A stretch of DNA of 64,000 bases, taken from positions 8,866 through 72,865 of the forward strand of contig JAZNCH010000069.1 of NCBI GenBank assembly GCA_045587445.1, read 5' to 3'. The translations under genes were made by a program, and so were the position numbers. Under the pieces are notes generated by a model, which was given only the letters and a program-made list of their open reading frames with translations, was not told the origin of the DNA and did not search any database. Of this stretch, positions 40,527 through 48,747 are shown in pieces. The DNA is from RGIG1995 sp045587445 (GTDB taxonomy: Bacteria > Bacillota > Clostridia > Oscillospirales > CAG-272). The first letter of the stretch is position 1; every line of letters begins with the position of its first letter.

Positions 40527-42605
40527 ATGGAACTTGAGAAGTATATCGGCAGAGTCCTTGACAACAGATACAAGATAGTAAAGGTTATCGGCAAGGGCGG
40601 TATGGCTATAGTATTCGAAGCATTAGACCTCGCCATGAAGCGTGTTGTTGCTTTGAAGATATTGAAAGACGATGTTGCGAAGGATCCGCAGTCGGTTAAG
40701 AGATTCGTAAACGAATCAAAGGCTATTTCTATGCTTTCGCACCCAAATATCGTATCTATATATGATATTTCCATAAAGGGCGATTTGAAGTATATAGTAA
40801 TGGAACGCGTTGAAGGTATCACGCTGAAAAACTATATAACGCGAAAAGGCGCACTCAGCGCAAGAGAGGCCCTTGTTTATACACAGCAGATATTGAAGGC
40901 GTTGGAACACGCTCATTCAAAGGGAATTATTCACAGAGACATTAAACCTCAAAATATTATGCTCCTTAAAAACGGAGTTATAAAGGTTACCGACTTCGGT
41001 ATTGCAAAGCTTCCTAATGCAGAAACCGTTACTGTAGCGGACAAGGCGATAGGAACGGTGTATTATATAAGTCCCGAACAGGCGAGCGGAAAGACTATTG
41101 ACCCGAGAAGCGACCTTTATTCATTGGGGATAGTAATGTATGAAATGCTGACGGGAGACCTTCCTTTCAGAGCGGATACACCGGTTTCTGTGGCGTTAAA
41201 GCAGATAAATGAACAGCCCAATCCTCCGAGAGAAAAAGTTCCGAAGCTTGCAATAGGCGTTGAGCAGATTATTCTTACGGCAATGGAAAAGAATCCGGAC
41301 AAGCGTTTTCAAAGTGCTGCCGCAATGCGTAAGCACGTTGAACAGATGTTGGCTAATCCCGCATACGTTTTCAGCAGCAAAAGGATGGCGGCAATATCGG
41401 CACCTACAGGTGTGAAAGGTGTTATTTCAAAACTGAAGAGCGATAAACCCAAACCAAAAAGACAGGGAGGCTCTATGCTTCCAGTTATAGCGGGTATTTG
41501 TCTTGCGTTTGTTATAATTGTTTCGATTTTGCTTGTGAATATTGTAATTGACTTGTTTAAGGACGACCCTTCCAACAGGAAGGAAATAATTGTTCCCGAC
41601 CTTGTTAATCAGGTGTATTCGGAACAGCTTAAGGCAGACCTTGAAGCACAGGGATATAACGTTATTATCGACTATGCGGACAATCCCAACGTTGAACCGT
41701 ATACTATTCTTAAGCAAAAGCCTTTAAAGGATTCGAGAAGAGTTATTATTGAGGGTGGAAAAAAGTGTGATTTGACACTTACTATATGCCGCGATGAAAA
41801 TGCAATGACGTATGCATTGTCGAATTATACGATGTCGGATTATAGAACGGTTGAGATAAAGCTTGAAAAAATTGGTATGAAATCGACCGTGAAATTTGAA
41901 AAAGACGATATTATCCCCGAGGGAATGGTTATAAGAACCGACCCGGCGGAAGGAACAATAGTATCAAAGGATACTTTAATTACGCTTTACGTAAGTGACG
42001 GACCTGATGTTAAAATGGTGGAGATGCCGAAGCTTGTGGGGAAGACTCTTGAACAGGCAAAGCAGATTTTGGCGAATTATCAGCTTAATGACGGTAATAT
42101 TACTTATGTGGAATCGGATAGACCTAAGGGCGAGATACTTCAACAGAGCGTTGAAGAGGGTATGCAGGTTTCTTCGGGATCGGATATACATCTTGTTGTA
42201 AGTCAGGGTGTAGCTCAAACTGTTGGACCGAATATTATCAAGCTTTCAAACTATACGGGACAGCATATTGATGACGTTAGAGAAATGCTCAACGACCTTG
42301 ACCTTCGTTATACCATAATCCCCGAATATAATGATAGTTATGCTAACGGATATGTAATAAAAACTTATCCCGGTGCTGGTTCAGACGTTACTCCCAGTTC
42401 AAGTGATTCTGAAGGAACGATGATTAATATTTACGTAAGCCAAGGTGCGAAGCCGGTTGATACCGAACCTCCGGCGACCGAGCCTCCGGCGACCGAACCT
42501 CCCGCAACCGAGCCTCCGGCAACTGAGCCTCCGGCAACTGAGCCTCCGGCGACCGAGCCTCCGGCAACCGAGCCGCCGGCTACAGAATCAACACCGGACA
42601 ACTGA
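40527..42605 (+). CDS. prkC: PASTA-domain Ser/Thr protein kinase
   Basis: 692 residues. Cytoplasmic kinase domain (1-275): GKGGMA glycine loop, Lys44 in VALKIL, catalytic Asp138 in HRDIKPQN and DFG at 156-158. One transmembrane helix at about 317-340. Four PASTA-like repeats outside (about 350-412, 418-490, 493-560, 564-640), then eight copies of TEPPA before the end. Such kinases (PrkC/Stk1/IreK) sense muropeptides or lipid II and steer cell-wall synthesis and dormancy exit. GAGGTGA precedes ATG 40527. The usual downstream rsgA is missing here; a terminator follows. Confidence 0.95.
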   Translation: MELEKYIGRVLDNRYKIVKVIGKGGMAIVFEALDLAMKRVVALKILKDDVAKDPQSVKRFVNESKAISMLSHPNIVSIYDISIKGDLKYIVMERVEGITLKNYITRKGALSAREALVYTQQILKALEHAHSKGIIHRDIKPQNIMLLKNGVIKVTDFGIAKLPNAETVTVADKAIGTVYYISPEQASGKTIDPRSDLYSLGIVMYEMLTGDLPFRADTPVSVALKQINEQPNPPREKVPKLAIGVEQIILTAMEKNPDKRFQSAAAMRKHVEQMLANPAYVFSSKRMAAISAPTGVKGVISKLKSDKPKPKRQGGSMLPVIAGICLAFVIIVSILLVNIVIDLFKDDPSNRKEIIVPDLVNQVYSEQLKADLEAQGYNVIIDYADNPNVEPYTILKQKPLKDSRRVIIEGGKKCDLTLTICRDENAMTYALSNYTMSDYRTVEIKLEKIGMKSTVKFEKDDIIPEGMVIRTDPAEGTIVSKDTLITLYVSDGPDVKMVEMPKLVGKTLEQAKQILANYQLNDGNITYVESDRPKGEILQQSVEEGMQVSSGSDIHLVVSQGVAQTVGPNIIKLSNYTGQHIDDVREMLNDLDLRYTIIPEYNDSYANGYVIKTYPGAGSDVTPSSSDSEGTMINIYVSQGAKPVDTEPPATEPPATEPPATEPPATEPPATEPPATEPPATEPPATESTPDN
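42462..42581 (+). repeat. eight 15-bp tandem repeats encoding TEPPA
   Basis: In-frame 15-bp units (consensus ACCGAGCCTCCGGCA with silent changes) at the 3' end of the PASTA kinase gene. Such tracts change copy number by slippage without shifting the frame. Confidence 0.9.
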
Positions 42606-42623
42606 CATTATATATAAAACAAG

Positions 42624-42657
42624 AAGCTCTTTCCTTTTGGAAAGGGCTTGGTTTTTT
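42624..42657 (+). terminator. terminator of the kinase operon
   Basis: Stem AAGCTCTTTCC/GGAAAGGGCTT with TTTT loop (one G-T pair) and GGTTTTTT tail. Confidence 0.8.
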
Positions 42658-42669
42658 GCATACAAAAAG

Positions 42670-42702
42670 GGGCTGTCTCAAAAAATTAATCTGAGACAGC
42701 CC
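42670..42702 (-). terminator. terminator of coaW
   Basis: Perfect 11-bp stem GGGCTGTCTCA/TGAGACAGCCC; on the minus strand it is followed by CCTTTTTG. Confidence 0.8.
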
Positions 42703-42712
42703 AAATATATTT

Positions 42713-43540
42713 TTATTTTGCCGAAAGTGCCGCGCCTATAACGGTGCTGAACTGCGCATTTTGAGGAATAACAAAATTAACGTCAAACATAGAATTAAGC
42801 GTTTGAAAAATTTCTTTGCTTTGGGGAACTCTTGTAAGATTTCCCGTAAGAACAATATCTTTTATATGATGGTTTCTCGCCGCAAACACGGCAATCATAC
42901 CGGCTACTTCAAATACCATGTTGATTATGCCAAGTGCCATATCTTCGCGTGTCGCCATGTCGCTTATTTTACCAAAGTTTGCCGCAGTCATAGTGTCGGG
43001 CAAACCTCCAAAATCTGAATTGTTTGAAATATCTTTTATGCGAAGGTCAATATTATTCAAGTTGCCGTTTTTTGCAAGGTCAACGATATGGTCAATGTCG
43101 TTCATATTAAGAATCTGCTTGCTAAGTCCCATAAGAGTCCCCCCCCCGACACCTGTACCGCCAAGGTAGGCTATCTTGTTGCCTGATTTGGCATGGACTA
43201 ATGCTGTGCCTGTTCCAAGACTGACAACTATCGTTTCTTCAAGTTTCGACAAATAAAGACCGCCGCGACCTACGCATTCAAACTCGGGAACGCTTTCGCA
43301 TTTTAAACCGTAAAGTGGCTTGGTTATAAAAGTTGAACCTACACCGGTCATCATAACTCGGCTGATATCAGTCAGTTCAATAGAGTTCTCCGATGTAAAT
43401 TTACCAAACGCTCCGTATATGGAAGTAACTTGGTCTGTCGCTCTTACAAACAGAGGATTTATGAGATTGTTGTTTTCGTCAAAGCCGACTATCTTTGTGG
43501 TGCTTCCGCCAACGTCTATTCCTATTACGTATTTTGACAT
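42713..43540 (-). CDS. coaW: type II pantothenate kinase
   Basis: 275 residues of the ASKHA fold. IGIDVGGSTTKIVGF is the phosphate-1 motif, SLGTGTALVHA phosphate-2, and GGTGVGGGTLMGL the region typical of the CoaW/PanK-II group. It phosphorylates pantothenate as the first step of CoA synthesis. It has its own promoter and terminator and is transcribed against its neighbours. Confidence 0.88.
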   Translation of the reverse strand: MSKYVIGIDVGGSTTKIVGFDENNNLINPLFVRATDQVTSIYGAFGKFTSENSIELTDISRVMMTGVGSTFITKPLYGLKCESVPEFECVGRGGLYLSKLEETIVVSLGTGTALVHAKSGNKIAYLGGTGVGGGTLMGLSKQILNMNDIDHIVDLAKNGNLNNIDLRIKDISNNSDFGGLPDTMTAANFGKISDMATREDMALGIINMVFEVAGMIAVFAARNHHIKDIVLTGNLTRVPQSKEIFQTLNSMFDVNFVIPQNAQFSTVIGAALSAK

Positions 43541-43573
43541 AGAAAAACCGCCTTTTTTATTAATACCATAGCT

Positions 43574-43602
43574 ATGATAACACTATTGATAAGAAAATTC
43601 AA
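43574..43602 (-). promoter_or_regulatory. promoter of coaW
   Basis: Minus-strand TTGAAT (43597-43602), 17 bp, extended -10 TGtTATCAT (43574-43579). Confidence 0.7.
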
Positions 43603-43673
43603 GAGTCTGCGCTAAATAATAACGATATATACTATAAATTTAGAAAAAATGTTGAAAAAATAAAAAATATCGG

Positions 43674-43702
43674 TTGCAAATACCGAGGAAATGTGTTAAT
43701 AT
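43674..43702 (+). promoter_or_regulatory. promoter for the DivIVA-like/fumarase/XRE genes
   Basis: TTGCAA (43674-43679), 17 bp, extended -10 TGtTAATAT (43697-43702). Confidence 0.6.
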
Positions 43703-43743
43703 TATGGGTGTAAATAAAATTTACGAAAAAGAGGTGGTTTGCC

Positions 43744-44448
43744 GTGAGTGAAAGAAAAATAAAATTTCGCAATGCTATGGGTGGTTACAATAAGGCAGAC
43801 GTAAACGATTACATTGAATCTTTGAATACAAAAATATTTGAATCGGAGAACGAGAGCAATAAAAAAATTGCAGAGCTTGAAAAGAAAGTAAAAGAGCTCG
43901 AAAGCGAAGTCAGTCAGAAGAACGAAGAAGAGATAAAAGAAATTTATGAAAAGGTTGAAAGAGCTGACAGACTTATTGTAGAGCTGAACGGGCATATTGA
44001 CGCCCTTCGTCAGGAAAACGGCGAGCTTGAAAAGAAAAATATCGAACTTGCTTCAAAGATAGAAGAGTACGAAAAAACTGTGAGCGAAACCAGTGAATTA
44101 TATGATAAGTCCAGCAAGTATGATAAAATAAGCGAACAGATAGGTTCTATGATAGTCAGCGCAAACGCAAGAGCTGAGAGTATTGTAAGTGAAGCGGAGC
44201 TTAAAGCGAGAGTTGCGTCAAAAACTATGATAGATATGACCGTTGATAAGTTGAACGGATTGAATGAAAAATACTTAGGTGAAATTGTTGCGAAGTCTGT
44301 ACAGCTTACAGAAGCATTTCGCAGTCTTTCTCTTGAAGCGGAGGGTTTTCGTATGGGAACTAATTCCGCATTAGAAGAGGAGGGCGTTAAGCTGAAAGAA
44401 TCGCTTGAAACTACAAAAAGAGTTATAATGGAGGAGAAAAATGACTAA
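43744..44448 (+). CDS. DivIVA-like coiled-coil protein
   Basis: 234 residues. The N-terminus KIKFRNAMGGYNKADVNDYI has the DivIVA/GpsB lipid-binding head pattern (FR..MGGYNKADVNDYI for the usual F..A.RGY...EVD.FL). A long coiled coil (about 24-125) and a second helical region follow. DivIVA proteins mark poles and septa and organise cell-wall growth. The start is GTG 43744 after AGAGGTGG. The gene overlaps the fumarase beta gene by 8 bases, so both are translated together. Confidence 0.7.
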   Translation: MSERKIKFRNAMGGYNKADVNDYIESLNTKIFESENESNKKIAELEKKVKELESEVSQKNEEEIKEIYEKVERADRLIVELNGHIDALRQENGELEKKNIELASKIEEYEKTVSETSELYDKSSKYDKISEQIGSMIVSANARAESIVSEAELKARVASKTMIDMTVDKLNGLNEKYLGEIVAKSVQLTEAFRSLSLEAEGFRMGTNSALEEEGVKLKESLETTKRVIMEEKND

Positions 44449-44971
44449 ATCTTACAACACGGCAAACATTGCCGAATGGGCAGACAAACTTGTATGCGGA
44501 GAGGAAATATTGCTTTCGGGTGTTGTATACACTGCGAGAGATGCCGCGCACAAAAGAATTAAAGCACTTATAGACGAGGGCAAAGAATTGCCTTTTGAAC
44601 TTAAGAATGCTACTATCTACTATGCAGGACCTACACCTGAAAAGCCCGGTATGCCTATTGGCTCATGCGGACCTACAACTTCAACTAGAATGGACGTTTT
44701 TGCGCCCGAATTTATGGATCTTGGACTTAAGTGCATGGTAGGAAAAGGCAACAGAAGTCAGGCGGTTATTGACGCTATTGTTAGAAATAAGGGCGTATAT
44801 CTTTGTGCTATCGGCGGTGCGGGAGCACTTGCGGCAAACTGTGTGAAGAAGCTTGATATTATTGCTTTTGAAGACCTCGGTTGTGAGTCCGTAAAGAGAC
44901 TTGAAATCGAAAACTTCCCCTTATATGTAGGTATAGATTCGCAAGGCAGATCGCTTTTCGGCGATAAGTAA
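44441..44971 (+). CDS. fumB: fumarate hydratase class I, beta subunit (Fe-S hydro-lyase C-terminal domain)
   Basis: 176 residues matching the beta domain of class I fumarase/L-tartrate dehydratase: LLSGVVYTARDAAHKRI, YYAGPTPEKPGMPIGSCGPT with TTSTRMD, and GKGNRS, IGGAGALAA. The beta chain supplies substrate-binding residues and the alpha chain the [4Fe-4S] cluster. No alpha-subunit gene is adjacent; the upstream neighbour is the DivIVA-like gene. The alpha subunit must be elsewhere, or this copy is an orphan. Symbol follows the usual beta-subunit naming and is not certain. Confidence 0.85.
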   Translation: MTKSYNTANIAEWADKLVCGEEILLSGVVYTARDAAHKRIKALIDEGKELPFELKNATIYYAGPTPEKPGMPIGSCGPTTSTRMDVFAPEFMDLGLKCMVGKGNRSQAVIDAIVRNKGVYLCAIGGAGALAANCVKKLDIIAFEDLGCESVKRLEIENFPLYVGIDSQGRSLFGDK

Positions 44972-44974
44972 TAT

Positions 44975-45778
44975 ATGAAACTTGGTGAAAAAATTCGTTC
45001 GGCAAGACTGAATGCGGGAATGACGCAGGCAGAGCTTGCCGGCGATTTTATAACAAGAAATATGCTCAGCCAGATAGAAAACGGACTGGCAATGCCTTCT
45101 CTTCAAACTGCCTTGTATATTGCCGATAAGCTTGGTGTAGATGCAGGGATACTGTTTTCCGAGCGAGACAATAAAGAGGCGTATTTTCTTACCCGAAAGC
45201 TGCCAAACCTCAAGGCTCATTTTGAAAACGGCGAATATGATAAATGTATAGAGATTTGTTCCGAAGAAGCCGAGAATTGCGATGAAGCTTGTATTATATT
45301 GGCAGAGTGTTATATAAAAAAAGCCTATGACAACTTTTACAGAGGGAAATTGCGTCAGGCTTTGAAGTACAGTGAGACTGCCGTAAAATATGCGTCAAAA
45401 TCAGTATATTCGTCAGATGGGATAAGGCTGAAAAACGAAATGCTTGAGGCTGTTATTTCTGCGATAACACCGTATTTAAAACAGACGAGGTTTAAGGCGG
45501 AAGAAAGAAAGTATCTTATTGACCGTTTTAATAACACTTCTTTAAAACGAGCGATTATTCACGAGCTGAATAAAGCCAAGAGTTATTCCGAAGAGGGAAG
45601 GTATACCGAAGCTGTTGACGTGCTTAAAGGATTGCTTAAAGAAAAAGAACTTGGTGTTCCTTTTGAATATGCCGTATATAACGAATATGAAATATGTTGC
45701 AGAGAGCTTCGGGATTATGAAAATGCTTATAAGTATGCAAACTTAGCAAAAAAACTGTTGGAAGAAATGCAACAGTGA
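44975..45778 (+). CDS. XRE-family regulator with C-terminal TPR-like repeats
   Basis: 267 residues. The N-terminal helix-turn-helix is clear (LGEKIRSARLNAGMTQAELA, RNMLSQIENGLAMPSL) and the rest is all-helical, with repeats such as YTEAVDVLKGLL and YENAYKYANLAKKLLE. This layout is that of peptide-sensing RRNPP/Rgg-like regulators, although no cognate peptide gene is evident. It begins three bases after the fumarase stop, so it is probably cotranscribed. Target genes are unknown. Confidence 0.8.
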   Translation: MKLGEKIRSARLNAGMTQAELAGDFITRNMLSQIENGLAMPSLQTALYIADKLGVDAGILFSERDNKEAYFLTRKLPNLKAHFENGEYDKCIEICSEEAENCDEACIILAECYIKKAYDNFYRGKLRQALKYSETAVKYASKSVYSSDGIRLKNEMLEAVISAITPYLKQTRFKAEERKYLIDRFNNTSLKRAIIHELNKAKSYSEEGRYTEAVDVLKGLLKEKELGVPFEYAVYNEYEICCRELRDYENAYKYANLAKKLLEEMQQ

Positions 45779-45809
45779 TTTAATAAATCTATTTTTTATG
45801 AGGAAAATT

Positions 45810-46856
45810 ATGAAAAGATTACTTTTAGTTTTAATGTGTTTGGCAATGGTAGTATCCCTTGCCGCTTGCGGATTGTCCGAAATAGGAGACTATATTGAGT
45901 CCCCCGAACAGAAAAAGGCTAATTTTGAAGATTTCAGGAAATCTCTTAATCAGCAAAACGCGGTAGCTCTTGATGCTGAGCTTCTTGTTCAGGAAGGTGC
46001 TTCAAATATGCTTATTGCCGACGTAAAAAACAATACTACATTTGAATTGACCGAGATTAAGATTGCGTTTGCGGCTTGGTCAAGTTCAGGTCTTCCCGTA
46101 GCACTTGATTACGAAGACGGCAACTCATATTACGTTGTTGAAACCGATATGGAAGGTGTGGTTATTGAGGGTTCACAAAGATGGTATGCTGATATGGGGC
46201 TTGTTGTAAATTCTTCTGTTTTTACTATTGACTACGTTGAAGCTATAGTTATGTCATATAAGGCTAACGGAACTCTTTGGGAAAACCCATTGTACGAGCA
46301 GTGGGGGAAGTATTTTAACGGCGAAACACTTGAAGATTATATGAAGCTTCCCGCACCTACAGTTGATGAACTTAAAGCTGAATATGATGACCTGAAGACA
46401 CAGATAACAAAGCAGAATGCAGTTGCTACAGAGTCCAGATTGTATCCGCAAGCAGACGGCAGAATAATGCTTATTACCGACGTTAAGAATAATACAGCAT
46501 TTGAGCTTACAAACGTTGTTGTAGCATTTGCAGGATTTACTGCTGACGGTACGCCCGTTAAACTTATTGGCGAGACGGAGACAGTAGGATATTACGTTAG
46601 AGAGATAACTTTGACAGGGCTCGCAGTAGAAGCAGGCGGATATTGGGTAGGCGACCTTGGATTTGCTCTTTCTCAATCATGCTCAACTATAGAACGTGTT
46701 GAAGCTGTTGTAATGTCTTGCAACGTAAACGGAGAAGCGTGGGTAAATCCTCTTTATGCACGTTGGAAGAATACGTTCCTTGGCGAAAAGATGGAAGAAT
46801 GGATGACCGACATTTCTGCTGCCGGAGAAGAAACCGAAGCTGAAGCACAAACTTAA
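45810..46856 (+). CDS. lipoprotein with two DUF5780-like repeats
   Basis: 348 residues. Signal peptide with lipobox LAAC, Cys20. Two homologous halves: LNQQNAVALDAELLVQEG...DVKNNTTFELTEIKIAFAAW (about 45-95) and ITKQNAVATESRLY...DVKNNTAFELTNVVVAFAGF (about 195-245), each followed by VEAIVMS/VEAVVMS and NPLYEQW/NPLYARW. This matches DUF5780, a predicted extracellular beta domain of unknown function, duplicated. ATG 45810 was chosen since ATG 45798 is part of the AUGAGGA binding site. Confidence 0.75.
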   Translation: MKRLLLVLMCLAMVVSLAACGLSEIGDYIESPEQKKANFEDFRKSLNQQNAVALDAELLVQEGASNMLIADVKNNTTFELTEIKIAFAAWSSSGLPVALDYEDGNSYYVVETDMEGVVIEGSQRWYADMGLVVNSSVFTIDYVEAIVMSYKANGTLWENPLYEQWGKYFNGETLEDYMKLPAPTVDELKAEYDDLKTQITKQNAVATESRLYPQADGRIMLITDVKNNTAFELTNVVVAFAGFTADGTPVKLIGETETVGYYVREITLTGLAVEAGGYWVGDLGFALSQSCSTIERVEAVVMSCNVNGEAWVNPLYARWKNTFLGEKMEEWMTDISAAGEETEAEAQT

Positions 46857-46869
46857 TGTAAAATAAATA

Positions 46870-46915
46870 AACGAGAGTGTATACGGGCAGTTAGCCGTAT
46901 GCACTCGTTTTTTTA
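46870..46915. terminator. terminator after the DUF5780-like lipoprotein
   Basis: Stem of about 16 bp with two mismatches from ACGAGAGTG to CACTCGT, followed by T7; it overlaps the end of the minus-strand DUF4363 gene, which may use it in reverse. Confidence 0.75.
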
Positions 46916-47281
46916 TATAATATTGTCGAGCCGCAACTCTTGAACGTCTTTTATATATTCAAGAATATTCAGCATAGACTTTTTGGCGGCGAGATAAGTT
47001 CCGGCATCATCTGCATCAACACCGGCTTTTGCGGCGGATATTTCTCTTGAGAAATTATAGACGAAATCAAATTTTATAACAGCGGAATAGAGTTCTTTGT
47101 GCTTGTTCCAATGTTTTTCAATTTTCTCAATAGATTTAAGCGTGTCTTTGTCGGGCTCGTCGGGAAGTTTATTTGTTTGTTCAATAAGCCCTTTTAGCGA
47201 GTTATCGACGGTTACTCCAGACCAAATTACAAAAACTATTGACGCAATAAGCAATATAACAGGAATAATAATCGTTTTCAT
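46913..47281 (-). CDS. DUF4363 family protein
   Basis: 122 residues: one N-terminal membrane helix (about 4-24) and an extracellular all-alpha domain with KHWNKHKELYSAVIKF, as in DUF4363. Proteins of this family are regularly encoded just after DUF421 proteins, as here with a 4-base overlap (ATGA). Function unknown, probably a partner of the DUF421 membrane protein. Confidence 0.8.
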   Translation of the reverse strand: MKTIIIPVILLIASIVFVIWSGVTVDNSLKGLIEQTNKLPDEPDKDTLKSIEKIEKHWNKHKELYSAVIKFDFVYNFSREISAAKAGVDADDAGTYLAAKKSMLNILEYIKDVQELRLDNII

Positions 47282-47955
47282 TTTGTTTCTCCGTTTTTTA
47301 TAAGATTAATGTTACCCGCATCGTCAACAGAAAAGAGGAAGACGTCATTGAGTCGGGTTTTGCGTTTTTTTAGTTGATTTAACAGCCATTTTCTGTTGTG
47401 TCCTATGATATGAAGATTGAAATCGCTTATTTGGCCGTCGGCAATGACGGTATGAATAATGCCTTTTTCATTTTTATTTATATTCAAATCGGAAAGAGTT
47501 ACCGTTTTAGCGTGTATTTTGGGGATGACGGATATTTGTCCGTTTTCTTCAAGAATGGCATATTCAACGTCGGATATGTCGGATATATCCTTTAATCTCA
47601 ATTGAGACATAAGCTCGTCAAGGCTGAGTCTGTCTTTTGCCATTTCGTTTTTGCACAGTCTGCCTTTATTGATGATGATACTCGGACTTCCGCCGATAAG
47701 CTTTTTGACCTTGCGGTTTTTTATTGCTAAATACGATATGATTACTTCAAGGGAGATAAGAATAACGATAGGGATAAGAGAAAAAGTAAGGGGAATAGTG
47801 TTGTCAGCGATAGGGATAGAAGCAAGTTCGGAGAGGAGCATTGTTATTACAAGCTCGGATAGTTCAAGCTCACCAAGCTGTCTTTTTCCCATAAAACGCA
47901 TAGCACTGACAAGAAGGAGATAAGTTATAATAGTTCGGAAAAATAATGTGTACAT
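47278..47955 (-). CDS. DUF421 membrane protein (YetF/YdfR-like)
   Basis: 225 residues. Three membrane helices (about 5-22, 33-52, 58-80) with the signature MRFMGKRQLGELELSELVIT, then a cytoplasmic domain GGSPSIIINKGRL and RLSLDELMSQLR. DUF421 proteins occur in spore-forming and other Firmicutes; some are sporulation membrane proteins, the function of others is unknown. CCGAGG precedes the ATG at 47955. Operon with the DUF4363 gene. Confidence 0.88.
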   Translation of the reverse strand: MYTLFFRTIITYLLLVSAMRFMGKRQLGELELSELVITMLLSELASIPIADNTIPLTFSLIPIVILISLEVIISYLAIKNRKVKKLIGGSPSIIINKGRLCKNEMAKDRLSLDELMSQLRLKDISDISDVEYAILEENGQISVIPKIHAKTVTLSDLNINKNEKGIIHTVIADGQISDFNLHIIGHNRKWLLNQLKKRKTRLNDVFLFSVDDAGNINLIKNGETK

Positions 47956-48029
47956 AGAAAACCTCGGCTTTTTTTGTTATTATTCCATAAAAAGCACTTA
48001 ATTAAACCTACAAAAATTACAAAAAGGTA

Positions 48030-48058
48030 TTGACAAATATAAATATGTGTGATATTAT
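48030..48058 (+). promoter_or_regulatory. promoter of the tRNA-Lys gene
   Basis: TTGACA (48030-48035), 17 bp, TATTAT (48053-48058), 38 bases before the mature tRNA. Confidence 0.75.
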
Positions 48059-48095
48059 ATTAAAGCTCGATTTGCAGAGCATAAAATAATAGTGT

Positions 48096-48171
48096 GCCCC
48101 ATTAGCTCAGAAGGTAGAGCACTTGACTTTTAATCAAGGTGTCCGGAGTTCGACTCTCCGATGGAGCACCA
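48096..48171 (+). tRNA. tRNA-Lys (anticodon TTT)
   Basis: 76 nt including encoded CCA. D-arm GCTC/GAGC, anticodon arm CTTGA-CTTTTAA-TCAAG giving anticodon TTT, variable loop GTGTC, T-arm CGGAG-TTCGACT-CTCCG. The acceptor stem GCCCCAT/ATGGAGC pairs except for C3 against A70. The usual sequence has T3 there, so this copy carries a C-A mismatch. Discriminator A. It is alone, with its own promoter and terminator. Confidence 0.93.
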
Positions 48172-48215
48172 AAAAGAAACGACAATTTTCGCCAGAAGAT
48201 TGTCGTTTCTTTTTG
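48172..48215 (+). terminator. terminator of tRNA-Lys
   Basis: 16-bp perfect stem (AAAAAGAAACGACAAT arm) with T5 tail, directly behind the CCA. Confidence 0.85.
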
Positions 48216-48255
48216 TACTATTCTTGACAAGTTTCTAGTTTTGCTTCGCAAAACA

Positions 48256-48284
48256 TTGAATTGTATGTAAAACTATGATATACT
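48256..48284 (+). promoter_or_regulatory. promoter of the four-helix-bundle gene
   Basis: TTGAAT (48256-48261), 17 bp, extended -10 TGaTATACT (48279-48284). Confidence 0.7.
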
Positions 48285-48303
48285 TACATAGAGGTAAGGA
48301 GAT

Positions 48304-48654
48304 ATGGAAAGTCCACTTTTGAATAAGTCGCTCGAGTTTGCAACGAAAATTGTACTTTTTTATGAAGACTATTCAAACTCAAGGAGAGATACAACTGTTG
48401 CGAAGAAGCTTCTTCGGAGCGCAACTTCGGTTGGAGCAAATATTAATGAAGCAATTTATGGAAATAGTAAAGCAGATTTTATTTCAAAATTGCATATCTC
48501 GTTAAAAGAGATTAGTGAGAGAATATATTGGCTTACGCTTTTAAAAAATACCAACTTATATGAATATGATTATTCCGAACCTATTAACCTTGCTGAAGAA
48601 ATTAAACGTATGCTTATTTCTTCCATTAATACTGCAAAAAACAATCTAAAGTAA
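48304..48654 (+). CDS. four-helix-bundle protein (23S rRNA intervening-sequence family)
   Basis: 116 residues of the TIGR02436/PF05635 family: NKSLEFATKIVLFYEDY, RSATSVGANINEAIYGNSKADF and KLHISLKEISERIYWLTLL. The family was first found encoded in insertions of 23S rRNA genes, but free-standing copies are common; the pentameric helical bundle has no proven function. Here it stands alone next to a tRNA. GAGGTAAGGAG precedes ATG 48304. Confidence 0.88.
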   Translation: MESPLLNKSLEFATKIVLFYEDYSNSRRDTTVAKKLLRSATSVGANINEAIYGNSKADFISKLHISLKEISERIYWLTLLKNTNLYEYDYSEPINLAEEIKRMLISSINTAKNNLK

Positions 48655-48747
48655 AAAAATGATTATTGTATTGTTATGCTTTTCCATTTTGCTTACAAAT
48701 ATAATATGGTACAATAACAACGTAAAACAAATGAGGTGTATTTTGTT

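Noticed and set aside
42462..42581. CRISPR-like direct repeats
   Set aside because: The 15-bp units are contiguous, in frame and encode TEPPA inside the kinase gene; there are no spacers.
48094..48170. tRNA acceptor stem starting at G48094
   Set aside because: That register leaves no discriminator plus CCA; starting at G48096 gives a standard 7-bp stem with encoded CCA.
48304..48654. part of a 23S rRNA intervening sequence
   Set aside because: The protein belongs to that family but no rRNA sequence flanks it and it has its own promoter.
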